From Bradyrhizobium diazoefficiens (GTDB taxonomy: Bacteria; Pseudomonadota; Alphaproteobacteria; Rhizobiales; Xanthobacteraceae): a DNA stretch of 64,000 bases. The notes under the pieces are model-generated. The model searched no databases. It was given only the letters and a program-made list of their open reading frames with translations, and was not told the DNA's origin. Positions 62,735 to 64,000 of the stretch are shown piece by piece. How positions within the stretch are numbered: the first letter of the stretch is position 1; each line of letters starts with the position of its first letter. The stretch lies in assembly GCF_016599855.1 (NCBI RefSeq), contig NZ_CP067041.1:3844001-3908000 (forward strand), given 5' to 3'. A program made the translations under genes and the position numbers.

Positions 62735-63087
62735 ATCGAAGCTCCAGCTTGCCGCGCGAAGGGCGGCGCCAACGGGTTGAACGGACGTTGATCGCGAGGG
62801 AGCCGATTGCAGGGGCGAGAAGCACCCAGCCGGAGCCCGGAGCGATCCGATCAGCCTCGTTGCTGCGGAAATCCACGATGGACTTGCAGGCGCCGGCGCC
62901 GATGCCGGACTGCTCGGGATCTCCCATTCAAGAGGTGTGCCAACGCAGCATAAATTACGAAACCCCACGGAATCAGTGAGTTAGATCTATGTGCAGTGCA
63001 TGAAGTGGATCATGGTTCATGCTGCTTCGGGCAGCAATGGCCCAAAGAATAAGCGTTGAATCGGATTGATTACTTTTTAGGCAATCG
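62735..63087 (-). promoter_or_regulatory. Long leader/promoter region of the nitrite operon
   Basis: About 350 bases separate the channel gene from the nitrate-binding gene. On the minus strand it includes inverted repeats (GCATGAA-N11-TTCATGC at 62998-63022 and TGCTGC-TTCGG-GCAGCA at 63020-63036), a sigma-54-like element at 62927-62942 and then a GC-rich 190-base leader with several possible hairpins before ATG 62734. Such a leader fits antitermination control known for NasST systems, but no ANTAR-type double hairpin could be identified. Confidence 0.45.
62927..62942 (-). promoter_or_regulatory. Sigma-54-like promoter element
   Basis: On the minus strand the sequence is TGGCACACCTCTTGAA, close to the TGGCAC-N5-TTGC consensus: the -24 GG is perfect and the -12 GC reads GA. 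It lies 193 bases upstream of the channel start codon. Nitrogen (NtrC) control of nitrite assimilation would be expected. Confidence 0.45.
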
Positions 63088-64000
63088 CTAAAGCGCTCGC
63101 CGTCCGACCTCGAAAGAGGCGAGATAACCGCCGACGTCCCGCGGGTCGAAGGCCGGTCCGGCGAAGGCCCCAAACGTGGTGGCGGCCTGACCGCCTCCCT
63201 CTCGCCCGAGAGCGGCATCGTAGAGGTCCGGCCGGAACACCGCCATCGCGGTCTTGAGCGCCTCACCACTCAACGCTGTCTGTCCCCAGCGCACCATCTG
63301 GGCATAGAGCCAGGCGGCCTGGACCGGATCCGGGCGCCCTGCCCCTTCGCGTCCGACCAGGAGATAGCGGCCGCTCTCGCGCACTGCGCCCTCGGGCGAT
63401 ATCTTCAGACGTCCCGTCAGCGAGCGCTGGATCATCTCGGCATCGACGCCGATCCGCTCGGGCTGCGCCAGGATCTGCGCCGTCTCGGCCAGGTTCGCAG
63501 CCTGCTCGATGAACTCTGCGGCCTTCACCGCCGCGCGCACCAGGCTGGCGACCACGTCCGGCTGCTTGTCGGCCCAGACCTTTCGAACCGCCAGCACCTT
63601 CTCAGCAGCGTGCGCCAGGATATCGGAGCCGAAATGCAGGATGTGGCCGATGCCGAGATCGACGGCGATCGAATTCCAGGGCGCACCGACACAGAACCCA
63701 TCGACGTGGCCGTTCTTGATGCTGTCCACCATGTAAGGCGGCGGCAGCACGACGAGGCGCACGTCCTCGTCAGGATCGACGCCGGCGGCCGCCATCCAAA
63801 ACCGTAGCTGGTAATTGTGGGTCGAGAACGGGAAGGTCATGCCGAAGGTCAGTGGATCGGCCCCCGCCTTGTGCCTTTTGGCAACAACCTTCGCCAGCGC
63901 CTTTGCGGTCGCGAGCGGATCGAAACGGTCGCCGTCGATCTCCTCCATCAGCGCGGCATGGAGCGCAGGCGCGACCGTGATCGCGTTGCCGTTGATGCCG
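63088..64000 (-). CDS. Nitrate-binding protein, NrtA/NasS-like (5' partial)
   Basis: CmpA/NrtA-family protein read on the minus strand; the frame stays open to the window edge, where INGNAITVAPALHAALMEEI is still family-like, so the N terminus lies outside. Blocks seen: GMTFPFSTHNYQLRFWMAAAG, VRLVVLPPPYMVDSIKNGHV, DGFCVGAPWNSIAVDLGIGHI and AAWLYAQMVRWGQ. This family includes periplasmic NrtA and the cytoplasmic nitrate sensor NasS; the missing N terminus would tell by presence or absence of a signal peptide. Position upstream of a nitrite operon and absence of permeases downstream favour NasS. Confidence 0.82.
   Translation of the reverse strand, partial: GINGNAITVAPALHAALMEEIDGDRFDPLATAKALAKVVAKRHKAGADPLTFGMTFPFSTHNYQLRFWMAAAGVDPDEDVRLVVLPPPYMVDSIKNGHVDGFCVGAPWNSIAVDLGIGHILHFGSDILAHAAEKVLAVRKVWADKQPDVVASLVRAAVKAAEFIEQAANLAETAQILAQPERIGVDAEMIQRSLTGRLKISPEGAVRESGRYLLVGREGAGRPDPVQAAWLYAQMVRWGQTALSGEALKTAMAVFRPDLYDAALGREGGGQAATTFGAFAGPAFDPRDVGGYLASFEVGRRAL

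Noticed and set aside
61904..62968. N-terminally extended formate/nitrite channel from 62968
   Set aside because: The extra 78 residues are low complexity, overlap the leader and sigma-54-like element, and GGAG lies properly before ATG 62734.
62998..63036. Hairpins as an ANTAR (NasT) target
   Set aside because: Loops are 11 and 5 bases, not the paired hexanucleotide loops of ANTAR targets, and they lie upstream of the proposed promoter.

Overview
The window looks like chromosomal DNA of a high-GC alphaproteobacterium of the Hyphomicrobiales, most likely Bradyrhizobium or a close relative. This rests on the F1-ATPase zeta subunit (DUF1476), the conserved rlpA/dac/tmk/holB/metG/tatD block, NirA-type nitrite reduction, many small Bradyrhizobium-like secreted or membrane proteins, and promoters of the GGAAC-N16/17-CGTT type used by alphaproteobacterial general-stress sigma factors (EcfG). 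The assignment comes from recognising protein families by eye; no database search was run.

Layout, left to right. 0-5.4 kb: an RND efflux permease (5' end outside the window), its adaptor, an OpgC-like acyltransferase and a coiled-coil protein. 5.4-9.5 kb: an M24 peptidase, small secreted proteins, an HtrA-type protease and a DUF6894 protein. 9.6-14.4 kb: a stress-type group with a PolX-like protein, a GH15 glucosidase and an SDR. 14.7-19.4 kb: a TRAP transporter followed by an acyl-CoA synthetase. 19.4-28.1 kb (minus): the housekeeping block MBL hydrolase, tatD, metG, holB, tmk, D-Ala-D-Ala carboxypeptidase, with rlpA separated by an oppositely oriented alpha/beta hydrolase. 28.4-30.7 kb: many very small genes and the zeta subunit. 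30.9-34.1 kb: a visibly AT-richer patch of orphan genes, a frame-broken ParB-like gene and a GIY-YIG protein, ending at tRNA-Ser(UGA).

34.4-44.7 kb: ilvD, a NAD-metabolism pair (nadE and pncA, with a PhaC-like hydrolase between them), divergent glucokinase, small proteins, a single-domain response regulator and an LTxxQ periplasmic protein. 45.1-50.6 kb: a complete sugar-type ABC importer (binding protein, two permeases, ATPase) with a 2-hydroxyacid dehydrogenase. 50.7-54.2 kb: a DUF1993 protein, a PheC-like periplasmic dehydratase, a DUF2147 protein and a small secreted protein. 54.2-58.3 kb: a cupin and an RraA-like protein, then the 5-oxoprolinase genes pxpB-pxpC-pxpA. 58.5-64 kb (minus): a nitrite-assimilation operon of nitrate-binding protein, formate/nitrite channel, NirA and an Fe-S flavoprotein reductase.

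Most of the window is ordinary metabolism and transport. The observations most worth a second look are the PolX-like protein whose polymerase active site is gone while its PHP domain is intact, and EcfG-type promoters directly in front of it and two other genes. Others are a ParB-like gene readable only by switching frames, a histone-H1-like extension on MetG, the Fe-S domain fused to the reductase coupled to nirA, and several short genes under 60 codons. No CRISPR array, integrase, transposase or complete mobile element was seen.
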